NCBI RefSeq assembly: GCF_025370255.1 | Contig: NZ_JAMTCD010000007.1 | Span: 124,001 to 188,000 of the forward strand | Length of the DNA: 64,000 nucleotides | From: Shewanella holmiensis | Lineage (GTDB): Bacteria > Pseudomonadota > Gammaproteobacteria > Enterobacterales > Shewanellaceae | Direction: 5' to 3' | Part shown: positions 22,496 through 32,128 of the stretch, in pieces | Numbering within the stretch: the stretch's first letter is position 1 | Layout: every line of letters starts with the position of its first letter | Notes under the pieces: model-generated | What the model was told of the DNA's origin: nothing | Database searches by the model: none | Seen by the model: only the letters and a program-made list of their open reading frames with translations | Made by a program: the position numbers and the translations under genes

Positions 22496-22602
22496 CTATT
22501 TAAGTAGGATTTGAGGTGAAATATTGCGGCGGGATTATACCTTGCATATTGGGGTTGGTAAATGGAAAATAGGATTTTATTACCTTTAGATTAAGAAAAG
22601 AC

Positions 22603-23928
22603 ATGAGTGCCACAAAAGACAATGTTTATACCGTGTCCAAATTAAACGGTGAAGTAAGGCAAATTCTGGAAGGTCAATTGGGTAAAATTTGGCTTAATGC
22701 CGAGATATCCAATTTCTCTTCGCCTTCTTCTGGCCATTGGTATCTCACTCTTAAAGATAATTTTTCGCAAATTCGTTGTGCCATGTTTAAAGGCCGCAAC
22801 CAATCTGTGCGCTTTCGCCCGATAAATGGCCAGCAAGTATTAGTAAAAGGTGCAATTAGCGTTTACGAGCCTCGCGGCGATTATCAATTATTAATTGAGT
22901 CTATGTTGCCAGCTGGTGACGGTTTATTAGCCCAAGAATACGAAGCCTTGAAAATGAAGTTAGCGGCGGAAGGATTATTTGCAGCAGAAACCAAACGCCC
23001 GTTACCTAATAATATCCAACGTATTGGCGTGATCACCTCCGCGACAGGTGCTGCTCTTCGTGATGTATTGCATGTATTAGCAAGGCGCGATCCATCAATT
23101 GAGGTCATCGTTTACCCCACTCAAGTGCAAGGTGGCGCGGCGAGTCAGTTAATTTGCAATGCAATTCAACAAGCTAATCGTCGCCTTGAAGTTGATGTAT
23201 TACTATTAACCCGAGGTGGTGGCTCTTTAGAAGACCTATGGTGCTTTAATAATGAATTACTTGCCCATGCTATTTATAACAGTGCTATACCCATTGTCAG
23301 CGCGGTAGGACACGAAATTGACACCACTATTAGTGATTACGTTGCCGATGTGCGTGCGCCGACGCCCTCTGCTGGCGCTGAATTATTATCAAAAGATAAA
23401 GGTAATAAAACCGAAAAGTTAGCTTTGATGCTATCAAGGTTACAGCAAAGCATTCGTCACTATCAGTTACATCAAGCCAGCCAACTGGAAAATGTGCACC
23501 ATAAATTACAACGCCATGATCCAGCAAGGCGATTACAGCAATTTGAGCAACGCTTTGATGAAATGCAGATGCGTTTAAACAACGCCCTACAACACCGCTT
23601 AAATCGATTAGCGATGCAGCAGCAGCAATTACATAGCCGATTACAACAATGCTCACCGGTCAACAGCTTAAAAGTAGAAAGTAATCGACTACAGTTTTTA
23701 GCATCACGCTTTGACGATGCCAGTAAAAATTACTTTCGCCAGGCTGATTTACGCTTACAACATGCAGTGCATCAACTGGAAACCGTCAGCCCATTATCAA
23801 CGTTAACCCGAGGATATTCGATTACTAAGCATAATGACGGCGTATTGACGGATTCAGCACAAGTGAACAAAGGAGACGAGCTAACAACCCAATTAAAACA
23901 GGGTGAAGTTAAATCAACCGTGATTTAA
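22603..23928 (+). CDS. xseA: Exodeoxyribonuclease VII large subunit
   Basis: A 441-residue protein with an N-terminal OB-fold (residues about 10-105, including WLNAEISNF and HWYLTLKD), then the conserved exonuclease VII core [21 protein letters not shown], the block [16 protein letters not shown] near 208 and [17 protein letters not shown] near 235, and a long coiled-coil region rich in Gln and Leu (about 270-400). The enzyme degrades single-stranded DNA from both ends with the small subunit XseB, which is not in this window. Divergent from guaB across about 120 bases. Confidence 0.97.
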   Translation: MSATKDNVYTVSKLNGEVRQILEGQLGKIWLNAEISNFSSPSSGHWYLTLKDNFSQIRCAMFKGRNQSVRFRPINGQQVLVKGAISVYEPRGDYQLLIESMLPAGDGLLAQEYEALKMKLAAEGLFAAETKRPLPNNIQRIGVITSATGAALRDVLHVLARRDPSIEVIVYPTQVQGGAASQLICNAIQQANRRLEVDVLLLTRGGGSLEDLWCFNNELLAHAIYNSAIPIVSAVGHEIDTTISDYVADVRAPTPSAGAELLSKDKGNKTEKLALMLSRLQQSIRHYQLHQASQLENVHHKLQRHDPARRLQQFEQRFDEMQMRLNNALQHRLNRLAMQQQQLHSRLQQCSPVNSLKVESNRLQFLASRFDDASKNYFRQADLRLQHAVHQLETVSPLSTLTRGYSITKHNDGVLTDSAQVNKGDELTTQLKQGEVKSTVI

Positions 23929-24018
23929 TACAGCAGTGGTTAAATAAATAGGGTAGTCTTAGAATTGTAAATAACTGTATATTTCTGAAAAAGAGTTATT
24001 AGAGAAGGATTTCTATCA

Positions 24019-24246
24019 ATGAGTATCAATGCAACCTTGCTTGGCCAACTGTTTATTGTGTGGCTGGTTATCTCAACAATCATCATTGCCATACTGGCAA
24101 AACGTAAAACACAAACTCCGATAATGGTGACGGTTATTGGCTTTATCGCAAGTTTTATTCCCATTCTTAGTATCGGGATGATGATCTTCTTGGCAATTAA
24201 AAAAGATAATAAGTTCACCGATAACAACACAGCTACCAGTGCCTAA
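24019..24246 (+). CDS. Small two-span membrane protein
   Basis: A 75-residue protein with AGAAGGA about 10 bases upstream of its ATG. It has two hydrophobic helices, about residues 8-26 (LGQLFIVWLVISTIIIAILA) and about 34-59, joined by a short basic loop KRKTQT, and a polar tail KKDNKFTDNNTATSA. The positive-inside pattern places the loop in the cytoplasm. Family not recognised. It lies 90 bases after xseA and before a shared terminator. Confidence 0.65.
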   Translation: MSINATLLGQLFIVWLVISTIIIAILAKRKTQTPIMVTVIGFIASFIPILSIGMMIFLAIKKDNKFTDNNTATSA

Positions 24247-24342
24247 ATTGATTTATTCACGTTGTTTTAGGATGTACTGATAAAACAACGAATTGATATA
24301 CTAATGATTGTCGCTAGATGTGATTGACAGTTGAACAACAAA

Positions 24343-24362
24343 AAGCCACCTTGCGGTGGCTT
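24343..24362. terminator. Bidirectional terminator between converging genes
   Basis: GCCACC (24345-24350) and GGTGGC (24355-24360) pair around TTGC, flanked by A runs on the left and TT plus later T-rich sequence on the right. It separates the rightward small membrane gene from the leftward yiaD. Confidence 0.75.
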
Positions 24363-24374
24363 GATTGTTTTTGA

Positions 24375-25034
24375 CTAGCCTATTGGCGTCAACATAATTT
24401 CTACACGACGGTTTTGTGCTCTACCCGCAGCGTCGGCATTCGATGCTATCGGCTGGCTTTCGCCCATCCCCGTTGAAGACACACGCCCCCCACTAACCTT
24501 CTGGCTTGTGATGTACTGGGCCACTTCGCTGGCGCGTACCTGTGACAAACGTAGGTTATAAGAGTCTGAACCTGAGCTATCAGTATGGCCAATCACATTA
24601 AGACGGGTTTTATCATACTCTTTGGCCACCAGCACCACACTATTGAGCACTGATTTAGCCCGTTCACTTAGCACGGTTTGATCAACGTCGAAGGTGACAT
24701 CATTAGGCATATTCAAAATAATATTGTCGCCATTACGGGTAACACTAACGCCCGTAGATTTTAATTGCTGACGCAGTTTAGACTCTTGCACATCCATGTA
24801 ATATCCAATACCGCCACCCACTGCTGCGCCCGACGCTGCACCAATTAACGCGCCTTTACCACGATCTTTTTTACTTGATGAGGCTACGCCAATTGCTGCT
24901 CCACCAATGGCACCAATAATGGCACCATTTGTGGCTTTGCTGTTTTCCGCTTCGCCAGTATAGGGATTAGGTAACTGACAACCTGATAATAGTATCGCCC
25001 CAGAGACGAATAGCACTTTGTATTTATTTTGCAT
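24375..25034 (-). CDS. yiaD: OmpA-family lipoprotein YiaD
   Basis: A 219-residue lipoprotein, the same length as E. coli YiaD. Features: a signal peptide with lipobox LLSGC (Cys19) then PNPYTGE, a glycine-zipper segment (about 35-80) with the near-invariant SSSKKDRGKGALIGAA, GGGIGYYMDVQE, GVSVTRNGDNIILNMPNDV, and an OmpA-like peptidoglycan-binding domain (about 110-215) with NVIGHTDSSGS and AQNRRVEI. It anchors the outer membrane to peptidoglycan. It faces convergently the small membrane protein gene. Confidence 0.92.
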   Translation of the reverse strand: MQNKYKVLFVSGAILLSGCQLPNPYTGEAENSKATNGAIIGAIGGAAIGVASSSKKDRGKGALIGAASGAAVGGGIGYYMDVQESKLRQQLKSTGVSVTRNGDNIILNMPNDVTFDVDQTVLSERAKSVLNSVVLVAKEYDKTRLNVIGHTDSSGSDSYNLRLSQVRASEVAQYITSQKVSGGRVSSTGMGESQPIASNADAAGRAQNRRVEIMLTPIG

Positions 25035-25154
25035 TATTTTAACACTCGCTTATACATTACTTTGCATTACACACTTGTTCGCACCGCCATAACGATGACA
25101 CTCAAGTGACAACAATAATTGGGGGTGATTGTATCGATAACCCAACCTTTTGGG

Positions 25155-26075
25155 CTAATCTATTTTCTGCTTCATGCCCCGTCTGCTGAATAAGCCAGCA
25201 ATCAGAAGGATTAATGCCCCCCATGACAAACTTCCTCCCCCGACGATGACCACTTCTTCTACAATTTCTTGCTCATACACCACATCACGATCATGACTTT
25301 CCAATGCTAAAGCATATAAACCATCGGCTTCATCGGCACTTAATGTCGCTACCACTTCAGGGTACCCATATTCATAAAGATCGATAAGCACATCGTAATA
25401 ATCCGTTTGATAACCTTGGCTCAAAGTGGTTAACACCTCAAAGTCATCATCTTCTGATTGGCCATATATCGTAAATACATCTGTGGTGTAGTAATGTTCC
25501 CACGGGCCGCCGTTACGGCTTAGATACATTTCAGCATACACATTTGCAGGCTCATTAAGGGTGTAGCCATAAACATCGGCATCAAATGTCACACTGAAAG
25601 TTTGATAAAATCCATCCTCATCGAGATCATCAAACAAGCGACTATAGGCTTGAAAGATGGCAAAGTCACGGTAGCCAATCACACTTTGTTGTGCCTGTTG
25701 CACCTGCGTTCTGCCGATATTCCCCTTGGTATCCACGGCCGTTTGTTGCGGGCTAATTGAAGATAAAACGGGTTGGGTCAGCTGACCTTGTTGGTAAGCT
25801 GCGATACGGGCATCTCGCTCAAAAAATTGTTTTTTAACAGTAAGCTGCTGTTTAGCATTTGATTTAAGTATTTCTATTTGTTTGTGTTTATCTTCAATGC
25901 TAAAGCTGTCTAATTGCCCCTTAGTCATACGACCTTCACTCACGGCTCGCATTGTTTGCACAGGCTCATCGGCAGTGGCTAATGGGGACAGTGTTAATCC
26001 CGCAATAACCATGGTGGCTAAAGCCGCTTGCTTTGTTTGATCCAATAATAATTCATAATGCGATTTCATAATCAT
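25155..26075 (-). CDS. GlyGly-CTERM, choice-of-anchor H-like surface protein
   Basis: A 306-residue secreted protein. An N-terminal hydrophobic segment (about residues 17-35, ending near ATADEP) acts as a signal peptide, preceded by an unusually long polar stretch. The mature part has a helical, Gln-rich region (60-120) and an acidic beta-rich domain with many Tyr and Asp (145-270). The end, VGGGSLSWGALILLIAGLFSRRGM, has the three-part GlyGly-CTERM sorting signal: Gly-rich motif, hydrophobic helix and basic cluster. Such tails are cut by rhombosortase and the protein is displayed on the cell surface, usually after type II secretion. The resemblance to choice-of-anchor H proteins is from memory of that family. 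Confidence 0.75.
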   Translation of the reverse strand: MIMKSHYELLLDQTKQAALATMVIAGLTLSPLATADEPVQTMRAVSEGRMTKGQLDSFSIEDKHKQIEILKSNAKQQLTVKKQFFERDARIAAYQQGQLTQPVLSSISPQQTAVDTKGNIGRTQVQQAQQSVIGYRDFAIFQAYSRLFDDLDEDGFYQTFSVTFDADVYGYTLNEPANVYAEMYLSRNGGPWEHYYTTDVFTIYGQSEDDDFEVLTTLSQGYQTDYYDVLIDLYEYGYPEVVATLSADEADGLYALALESHDRDVVYEQEIVEEVVIVGGGSLSWGALILLIAGLFSRRGMKQKID

Positions 26076-26135
26076 TCCTTAATGTCTTTACGCTTGAGGA
26101 CATTAAAAACGATTCAAAATGAATCCAAGCTGAAC

Positions 26136-26189
26136 GTGAATTATCCTGCGACTAAAGATCTCTGGGTTTTCTCGATACTGCATGATAAA
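26136..26189. repeat. 54-base intergenic repeat, copy 2
   Basis: Same-orientation partner of 8167-8220, sharing GTGAATT, the 16-base block CCTGCGACTAAAGATC, CTGG, TTTT, GATA and GATAAA in register. This copy lies in the divergent gap between the GlyGly-CTERM gene and the PepSY gene, 60 bases upstream of the former. Confidence 0.6.
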
Positions 26190-26364
26190 AAATTTACATC
26201 ATTCAGATTGTATTCATTTTAATTACGAGATAATTGGATCTGTTACTTGTTAAGTGTTTATAAAATGAGGTGGATCTTTTACACTGATGGCTGATTTTGC
26301 CTAATATTACTCACACAGTTTGTGATAACTACGCGCTGAACATTTGAGTGGAATGGAATAACAC

Positions 26365-26694
26365 ATGAATCTGGTTTCATTAAAAAGCGTCATAATATCG
26401 GCATCACTGATTTGCATCAGTTTGCCCAGCATGGCACAGATCTCACCTGTGGCGGCAAGCATTGCCGTATTGCATCTACCAGGCCCACAAAAAACGAAGC
26501 AGCAAAATCTGGTCATCAAAAGTGCTCAACAAGCCTCAAGCCGTGCCCAAAGCCAATACGGCGGTAAAGTGTTGCGGGTACAATCCAGCCAAGTAAATGG
26601 TAATCCTGGTTATCGGGTAAAATTATTAAGTAATGATGGTGTGGTTTTTTACGCCAGCGTCAATGCGGTAACCGGTGCAGTATCGAGGAACTAA
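26365..26694 (+). CDS. PepSY-domain periplasmic protein
   Basis: A 109-residue protein with a signal peptide (hydrophobic about residues 7-24, cleaved near SMAQ). The PepSY-like domain at about 45-109 ends in the typical GGKVLRVQSSQVNGNPGYRVKLL and VFYASVNAVTGAVSRN. PepSY proteins are small periplasmic modules that modulate neighbouring proteases or sensors. It lies two bases upstream of the response regulator gene, so it belongs to the regulatory operon and may tune the sensor kinase. Confidence 0.85.
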   Translation: MNLVSLKSVIISASLICISLPSMAQISPVAASIAVLHLPGPQKTKQQNLVIKSAQQASSRAQSQYGGKVLRVQSSQVNGNPGYRVKLLSNDGVVFYASVNAVTGAVSRN

Positions 26695-26696
26695 CC

Positions 26697-27383
26697 ATGC
26701 GAATACTGATTGTTGAAGATGACTTAAGTTTACAAGCTAACCTTGCTCAACACTTACAGCAAGCCCACTACAGTGTTGATGTCGCATCCGATGGCGAGGA
26801 CGGACTTTTTCAAGCGCAAGAAACCTTATTTGATGCCGCAATCATTGATGTTGGCTTACCTAAAATAGATGGCATTAGTTTAATTGAACAACTGCGCCAA
26901 CAGGGCATCAGCTATCCGATTTTAATTTTAACCGCCCGTGATGGTTGGCAAGATAAAGTCAAAGGCTTAGATGCTGGCGCCGATGATTATTTAACTAAAC
27001 CTTTTCAAGTTGAAGAGTTATCTGCTCGTTTAAATGCCTTGATACGCCGTTCAGCGGGTCAAGCTAGCCCAGTAATCAATAACGGACCTTTGCAGTTAAA
27101 TACTCGCACCCTTGCGGTAAGTTTGCATCAGCAACCTATCACCTTGAGCAGCTCAGAATTTAAATTATTCGAATATTTGATGATGCACCAAAATGCGGTG
27201 ATCTCTAAATCCACATTAATTGAGCACATTTACGATCAAGATTTTGACCTTGACTCAAATGTGATTGAAGTGTTTATTCGTCGATTACGTAAAAAACTCG
27301 ACCCAGACAATCAATATCAATTAATTGAAACTTTGCGCGGTCAAGGTTATCGCCTCCGGTCTCTTGAAGACAACGCAGAATGA
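26697..27383 (+). CDS. OmpR/PhoP-family response regulator
   Basis: A 228-residue regulator. The receiver domain (1-120) has the acidic pocket EDD at residues 7-9, the phosphorylation site Asp51 in IIDVGLPKIDG, the Thr in LTARDG and the Lys in LTKPF. A winged-helix DNA-binding domain (about 130-222) has SSSEFKLFEYLM and the recognition-helix region DLDSNVIEVFIRRLRKKL, ending in the usual LIETLRGQGYRL. Its closest well-known relatives are PhoP/QseB-type regulators. It overlaps the kinase gene by four bases. Confidence 0.93.
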   Translation: MRILIVEDDLSLQANLAQHLQQAHYSVDVASDGEDGLFQAQETLFDAAIIDVGLPKIDGISLIEQLRQQGISYPILILTARDGWQDKVKGLDAGADDYLTKPFQVEELSARLNALIRRSAGQASPVINNGPLQLNTRTLAVSLHQQPITLSSSEFKLFEYLMMHQNAVISKSTLIEHIYDQDFDLDSNVIEVFIRRLRKKLDPDNQYQLIETLRGQGYRLRSLEDNAE

Positions 27384-28726
27384 CATCAAGCAAACAATGG
27401 CATCATTCATTAAAAACCCGATTTGTGGTCAGCGGCTTGTTACTGATTATGGTGCTATTGCCTGCAATTGGTTTTACGGTTAATAAAGCCTTTGAACGAC
27501 AAATTGCCCTGTCGATAGAAAACCAACTTAACGCCTACATGTACAGTGTTTTGGCGGTGGCCGAAGTCGATAACGGTGATATCAACATGCCGCCACATCT
27601 GGTCGAAAATCAATTTAACGTAATCGGTTCTGGCTTATACGCTTTGATCAGTGATCAACACAATAAAACCGTATGGTCATCTGGCTCTTTTTTTGGCCTA
27701 AACACACCAACACTGCGCCAGCCTTTAGTGGGGCAAAGCCAATTTTATCGGGTTAAAATCGATAAGATTAAGCATGTAGTGTTTAGTTTTACTGTCAGTT
27801 TTTCCCATCAAAAACAACTTATTCCGTTGACGCTCCATATCATTAAAGATGAATCTGATTACCAAACGCAAGCCGATGAATTTAATCATACCCTGTGGGT
27901 GTGGATCGGCATTTTGATGTTGGTGTTAATTATTATTCAGGTAGTGTGGTTAGCCTGGACGTTAAAACCATTGCGCCAGTTTAGCCATGAAATAACCTTA
28001 GTGGAACAGGGAAAACTTGCCGAATTAAGCCAGTCATACCCCAATGAATTATCTATTTTAGCCAAACAGCTTAATACCTTATTGCATACAGAAAAACAGC
28101 AACGAAACCGATATCGTAATGCGCTTTCAGATTTAGCCCATAGCTTAAAAACCCCCTTGGCAGTGATCAAATCACAGCCACAATTAACCCAAGATAGCCA
28201 TGAGCAACTGGATCATATTAATCACATCATTGGCTATCAACTGAAAAAAGCCCAAAGCGTCGCGGGTAATGCCTGGCATTTGGGTATCAATGTTGACGAG
28301 ACCGCGGCTAAACTGATCCGCACCCTGACGAAAATTTATCATAGCAGCCATAAAGATATTGATTATCAGCAAACGCTTTATCAAGATCAGGCCGCAATAT
28401 TTAAAGGTGACAGCGCTGACTTAAGTGAAATGATGGGTAATTTGCTTGATAACGCCTGTAAAGCCGCCAAACATCAGGTGTTGTTAACCTTAGAAACAAC
28501 GGCAAGTGAATTAATAATTAGCGTAGAAGATGATGGTCCAGGCTTAACAGCCGCACAACAAGCCTTAATATTTGAACGCGGTGCAAGGGCTGATACCTAC
28601 CAACAAGGCCATGGTATCGGCCTAGCGATTGTCAGTGATTTGGTCAACAGCTACCAAGGGAAGTTAATCGTAAGTGATTCTGCACAACTAAAAGGGGCAA
28701 AATTTAGCCTAATATTCGCAAGGTAA
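27380..28726 (+). CDS. PhoQ-like sensor histidine kinase
   Basis: A 448-residue kinase with two membrane helices (about 14-35 and 172-195) around a periplasmic sensor of about 135 residues, a HAMP-like segment, the phosphoacceptor box LAHSLKTPLAVIKSQ (His near residue 255) and an ATP-binding domain with N box MGNLLDNACKAAK, EDDGPG and GHGIGLAIV. The H-box wording is close to that of PhoQ, which senses divalent cations and cationic peptides. The sensor domain itself is not obviously PhoQ, so the signal is open. Third gene of the PepSY-regulator-kinase operon. Confidence 0.92.
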   Translation: MTSSKQWHHSLKTRFVVSGLLLIMVLLPAIGFTVNKAFERQIALSIENQLNAYMYSVLAVAEVDNGDINMPPHLVENQFNVIGSGLYALISDQHNKTVWSSGSFFGLNTPTLRQPLVGQSQFYRVKIDKIKHVVFSFTVSFSHQKQLIPLTLHIIKDESDYQTQADEFNHTLWVWIGILMLVLIIIQVVWLAWTLKPLRQFSHEITLVEQGKLAELSQSYPNELSILAKQLNTLLHTEKQQRNRYRNALSDLAHSLKTPLAVIKSQPQLTQDSHEQLDHINHIIGYQLKKAQSVAGNAWHLGINVDETAAKLIRTLTKIYHSSHKDIDYQQTLYQDQAAIFKGDSADLSEMMGNLLDNACKAAKHQVLLTLETTASELIISVEDDGPGLTAAQQALIFERGARADTYQQGHGIGLAIVSDLVNSYQGKLIVSDSAQLKGAKFSLIFAR

Positions 28727-28800
28727 CTTTTCACTTTCAGCTTATGTTCATTTTCAGTTTTGTATTATCAGCCTAACTTAGCAAAAGTGTTGGAGATGAT

Positions 28801-30312
28801 ATGAAACAAACTCACTTTTTACCGTCATTACGATTACGCACATGTGCTGTGATGTTTGTTGCTAGCATAGCGCTTTCACCATCCCATGTTTATGCGCAAA
28901 CCACATCGGCACAACAGCAGATTACTCAATCCGTAGAACAACTATCAGAAGCTGAACTGGCACAAACGCTTGCGCCGATTGCTTTATACCCTGACAGTTT
29001 GTTAACTCATATTCTCATTGCATCAACCTACCCTTTAGAGCTTGTGCAAGCTAATCGTTGGGTAAAAAAGCAAGCCAATGTTGATGTTGAAACCAGAATG
29101 CAACTTGCAGAACAGCAATCATGGGATCCGAGTGTGATTGCCTTAACGGCTTTTCCCACAGTATTAGAAAAGCTCAATGATGATTTAGATTGGACTCAAA
29201 ACCTAGGTGATGCCTTTTTGCAAGATGAGGAAAGTGTATTGGCGATGGTGCAAACTCTGCGTCGACAAGCAGATGAAGCCAACAGCTTTGATGACATGGA
29301 TAATATGAAAGTCACTAAAGTTGAAAAGCAAATCATTATTGAACCCGCTAAACCTGAAGTCATTTATGTACCTTATTACGATACCCGCGTGGTTTATGGT
29401 AATTGGTATTGGCGCGCTTATCCGCCAGTGTATTGGTATACTCGTCCGGTTTACGCTTATCACCGCCCTATATACTGGGGACCAAGTGTTTATATTAACT
29501 TTAACTATTTCTTTGGTTCAGTGCATTGGTCACACCGCAGAGTAGTGGTGATAAATCATCACCATAGTCATTATTACAAACCTTCACGTAAGATTGCTTA
29601 CAGCAGTGGTGCCAAGCGTTGGAAACATCAACCATCTCATCGCCATGGTGTTGCGTATCGAAGCAGCGCGGTCAGTAAACGTTATGATTCGCCGCCGCGT
29701 TATCAGCATCATCAACAGGCAAAAAATGTGCGCAGAGATCTGCATCAGCAGCCGCGCCTAAACAACAGTCAAGCTATCCATAAAATGGATAAGTCGGCAC
29801 AACATCGAGTGAGCCAATCTTTACAAAATGGTGCTAAGCCACGCCAATATGATGGAAATAAATCGCTCAACAAAGACAATCGATTCAATCAGCCATCACG
29901 CGATAAAATGGCGAATAATGATCGCATCAAAGAGTTCAGCAGCCATAAACTGGATAGGCAAGACCGTGTTAAAGATCAATTAAAAGATCAATTAAAAGAT
30001 CATAAATCGCCTGCACAAAATAAAAACTATGATCGGACAACACAAATTCAAAAAAACCAAGTAATGACTCCGCGCCAGCAGCCAAAGGGGGCCGTTGAAA
30101 GGTCGAGGCAAAGTACTAGCCATATTGCTAAAACGCAACCGAGTCTCAATAAACCCACTTATGCTCAGCCAAGTCATCAAGCTAAGGTATCACCAAGGCA
30201 AGATAGTTACAGGCAGGTAAATAATACGCGGCAATCAGCCGTTAGAACACCGCCAACTAGGTCATCTAACCACCAAAGCAATGTGACTAAATCAAGAGGG
30301 ATTGAAAGATAA
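28801..30312 (+). CDS. DUF3300 secreted protein with basic, low-complexity tail
   Basis: A 503-residue exported protein. The signal peptide ends near HVYAQ (about residue 33). The N-terminal DUF3300 domain (about 45-200) includes LAPIALYPDSLLTHILIAST and the VIYVPYYDTRVVYG block. A Tyr/Trp/His-rich centre (about 200-260, YWYTRPVYAYHRP) and a long basic Gln/His/Arg/Lys-rich tail (about 265-503) follow, with no cysteine. The tail contains a 12-base tandem repeat (29971-30003) encoding KDQL units. It follows the kinase by 74 bases and may be part of its regulon. Function unknown. The 295-base gap to yaeQ shows no gene. Confidence 0.85.
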   Translation: MKQTHFLPSLRLRTCAVMFVASIALSPSHVYAQTTSAQQQITQSVEQLSEAELAQTLAPIALYPDSLLTHILIASTYPLELVQANRWVKKQANVDVETRMQLAEQQSWDPSVIALTAFPTVLEKLNDDLDWTQNLGDAFLQDEESVLAMVQTLRRQADEANSFDDMDNMKVTKVEKQIIIEPAKPEVIYVPYYDTRVVYGNWYWRAYPPVYWYTRPVYAYHRPIYWGPSVYINFNYFFGSVHWSHRRVVVINHHHSHYYKPSRKIAYSSGAKRWKHQPSHRHGVAYRSSAVSKRYDSPPRYQHHQQAKNVRRDLHQQPRLNNSQAIHKMDKSAQHRVSQSLQNGAKPRQYDGNKSLNKDNRFNQPSRDKMANNDRIKEFSSHKLDRQDRVKDQLKDQLKDHKSPAQNKNYDRTTQIQKNQVMTPRQQPKGAVERSRQSTSHIAKTQPSLNKPTYAQPSHQAKVSPRQDSYRQVNNTRQSAVRTPPTRSSNHQSNVTKSRGIER

Positions 30313-30607
30313 TAGCTAACCATGGTTCTGGAAAAGTAAAACCATAAAAGATTAACGAGCTAGTGTAATAAATAGCTCGTTAACCGATAGCCATATCACA
30401 AACAGAATGACTGCAACCTCAAATCGGCTTAAGAGATAAATAAATGGAGTTTTAATAGCCAAAATTCAAGTATTTATCCTTAAACTTGAGCTTTGCGCTG
30501 GTAACTGGGCGAATTAATACGCCAATAGCTGGCCTCTTGTAAGTAACTTCAACGCAGTTAACGCAGCAAAGAACAGGTTGATATGCATTTATTATCCCGT
30601 TCTGAGG

Positions 30608-31144
30608 TTACTGTAACACTTCAGGCTCAACTAACACGCTCATATCGGCATTAGATAACCACACCTGGCCTTCATTAATATTGACCTGTATTGCCATATT
30701 ACGTCCAACAAAACCAGCTAGCTGTTCAACGGCTTGTTCAGGAATATTGACCACTTTAAGGTTTTTAAAACGGCTTAATATAGACTGGTTTTGCTGCCAC
30801 CAAATTGGCACACTGCGGCCACCATAGGTATATAAAACCACCTGTTTGGCTCTGCCACTGGCTTTACGAAGCCATTTTTCATCAGCTTGACCAAACTCGA
30901 CCCATAAATCGACGACCCCAGACAAATCAACATCCCACAACTCTGCCTCATCATCAACACATAAGCCTTTGCTGAACTGCAATGTTTCACTGGCATTTAA
31001 TGCAAATGCTAATAAGCGCACCATCATTCGGGTATCTGTTTCAGATGGGTGCTGCGCAATCGTTAGCGGATGCTCGGCATAATAGTGCCTATCCATGTCG
31101 GCAATCTGTAAGTTAACTTTATAAACAGTAGATTTAGGGGCCAT
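30608..31144 (-). CDS. yaeQ: YaeQ family protein
   Basis: A 178-residue protein that opens APKSTVYKVNLQIADMDRHYY and contains HPSETDTRMMVRLLAFALNA and DLWVEFGQAD, all diagnostic of the YaeQ family. The fold resembles PD-(D/E)XK nucleases, with the E and Q of VEFGQ and the following Lys at the putative active site. The biological role is not settled; a link to transcription elongation through suppression of rfaH defects was reported for E. coli. It appears monocistronic, bounded upstream by a terminator. Confidence 0.93.
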   Translation of the reverse strand: MAPKSTVYKVNLQIADMDRHYYAEHPLTIAQHPSETDTRMMVRLLAFALNASETLQFSKGLCVDDEAELWDVDLSGVVDLWVEFGQADEKWLRKASGRAKQVVLYTYGGRSVPIWWQQNQSILSRFKNLKVVNIPEQAVEQLAGFVGRNMAIQVNINEGQVWLSNADMSVLVEPEVLQ

Positions 31145-31159
31145 ATTGAGTCCACAAAA

Positions 31160-31183
31160 GAAAAAAACCGAGTAAACTCGGTT
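31160..31183 (-). terminator. Terminator after the siroheme gene
   Basis: AACCGAG (31166-31172) and CTCGGTT (31177-31183) pair around TAAA. Upstream A residues give a run of T on the minus strand. It sits between the siroheme gene stop and the yaeQ start. Confidence 0.8.
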
Positions 31184-31216
31184 ATTAAAGATAGCGGTAT
31201 CATAAAGGAAACTAGC

Positions 31217-32128
31217 TTAAATTGCGCCAGGTCTTAAATGTTTTGCCATTGGAAAATGCGCTTTAAGCTGAGTTATTTTTTCAGCGGGTGCAACCAGTAG
31301 CATTCTATCGCCAAGTTCAAACTGCTTTGAAATGGCACTTAATGCCGGCAATGACTCACGCGAAGCATCACGCCTTAATAATTCATTCGTTTGCTCATCA
31401 AGTGCATTTTCACTGAACACCACATCCAATTTTTGCAATAAAGGCATCACGGCAATAGGTAATAAGCCTGCAGGGGTATTTTCATCGAGTAATAAAATTT
31501 CTCCCCGGCTGGCATAGCTATCAAAAGCTTGCTGGTAATGTGACTCAGTTGCAGCGTCAAATCGGTCTTGGTTTAAATTAAAAAACCGTTCCCAAAACAA
31601 ACGCCTATCTTTGCCATTAGTCAGTTTTAACTGCACCTCTTCACGTTTAGTCGCCACGTAATCAAACAAGGGGGCTAACGAGTTCGGCAGCAAAGTCTCA
31701 AGGCGTGAGCGAATCGTGCGGGCAAATACAGGTGCTGCACCAGCAGTACTGATGGCCACCACTAAACGGCCTCTATCAACGATTGATGGTGTGATGAAAC
31801 GACAAAATTTGGGGTTATCGACCACATTAACCCAAATACCATTTTGCGTCGCGATAACCGCTAAATCAGTGTTTAGCGTTTCATTAGCGGTTGCTAAATA
31901 AATCAGGTCATAACATGTCATATCTGTAACAGATACTTCTCGTCGTGAGAGCTTGATTCTGCCTTTTTTTGCATAAGCTTCAACATCTGCTGCCACTTGC
32001 GGCGCAATAACGTGAATATTGGCATCCGTGCGAGCTAACAAATCAAGTTTTCGACTTGCAACTTCACCCGCGCCAACGATGAGCACAAAAAGGTCTGTTG
32101 TATCTACAAATAACGGAAAATATTGCAC
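31217..32128 (-). CDS. Precorrin-2 dehydrogenase / ferrochelatase (CysG N-terminal type)
   Basis: A 303-residue protein equivalent to the N-terminal half of CysG (Met8p-like): it oxidises precorrin-2 to sirohydrochlorin with NAD and inserts iron to give siroheme, the cofactor of sulfite and nitrite reductases. The Rossmann motif IVGAGEVASRKLDLL starts near residue 16. VNVVDNPKFCRFITPS and VAISTAGAAPVFARTIRSRLE (near 130-145) are family blocks. The C-terminal extension (about 205-303) is not the methyltransferase domain. The start is a GTG immediately after the rhodanese stop codon, which implies translational coupling. Confidence 0.9.
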   Translation of the reverse strand: MQYFPLFVDTTDLFVLIVGAGEVASRKLDLLARTDANIHVIAPQVAADVEAYAKKGRIKLSRREVSVTDMTCYDLIYLATANETLNTDLAVIATQNGIWVNVVDNPKFCRFITPSIVDRGRLVVAISTAGAAPVFARTIRSRLETLLPNSLAPLFDYVATKREEVQLKLTNGKDRRLFWERFFNLNQDRFDAATESHYQQAFDSYASRGEILLLDENTPAGLLPIAVMPLLQKLDVVFSENALDEQTNELLRRDASRESLPALSAISKQFELGDRMLLVAPAEKITQLKAHFPMAKHLRPGAI

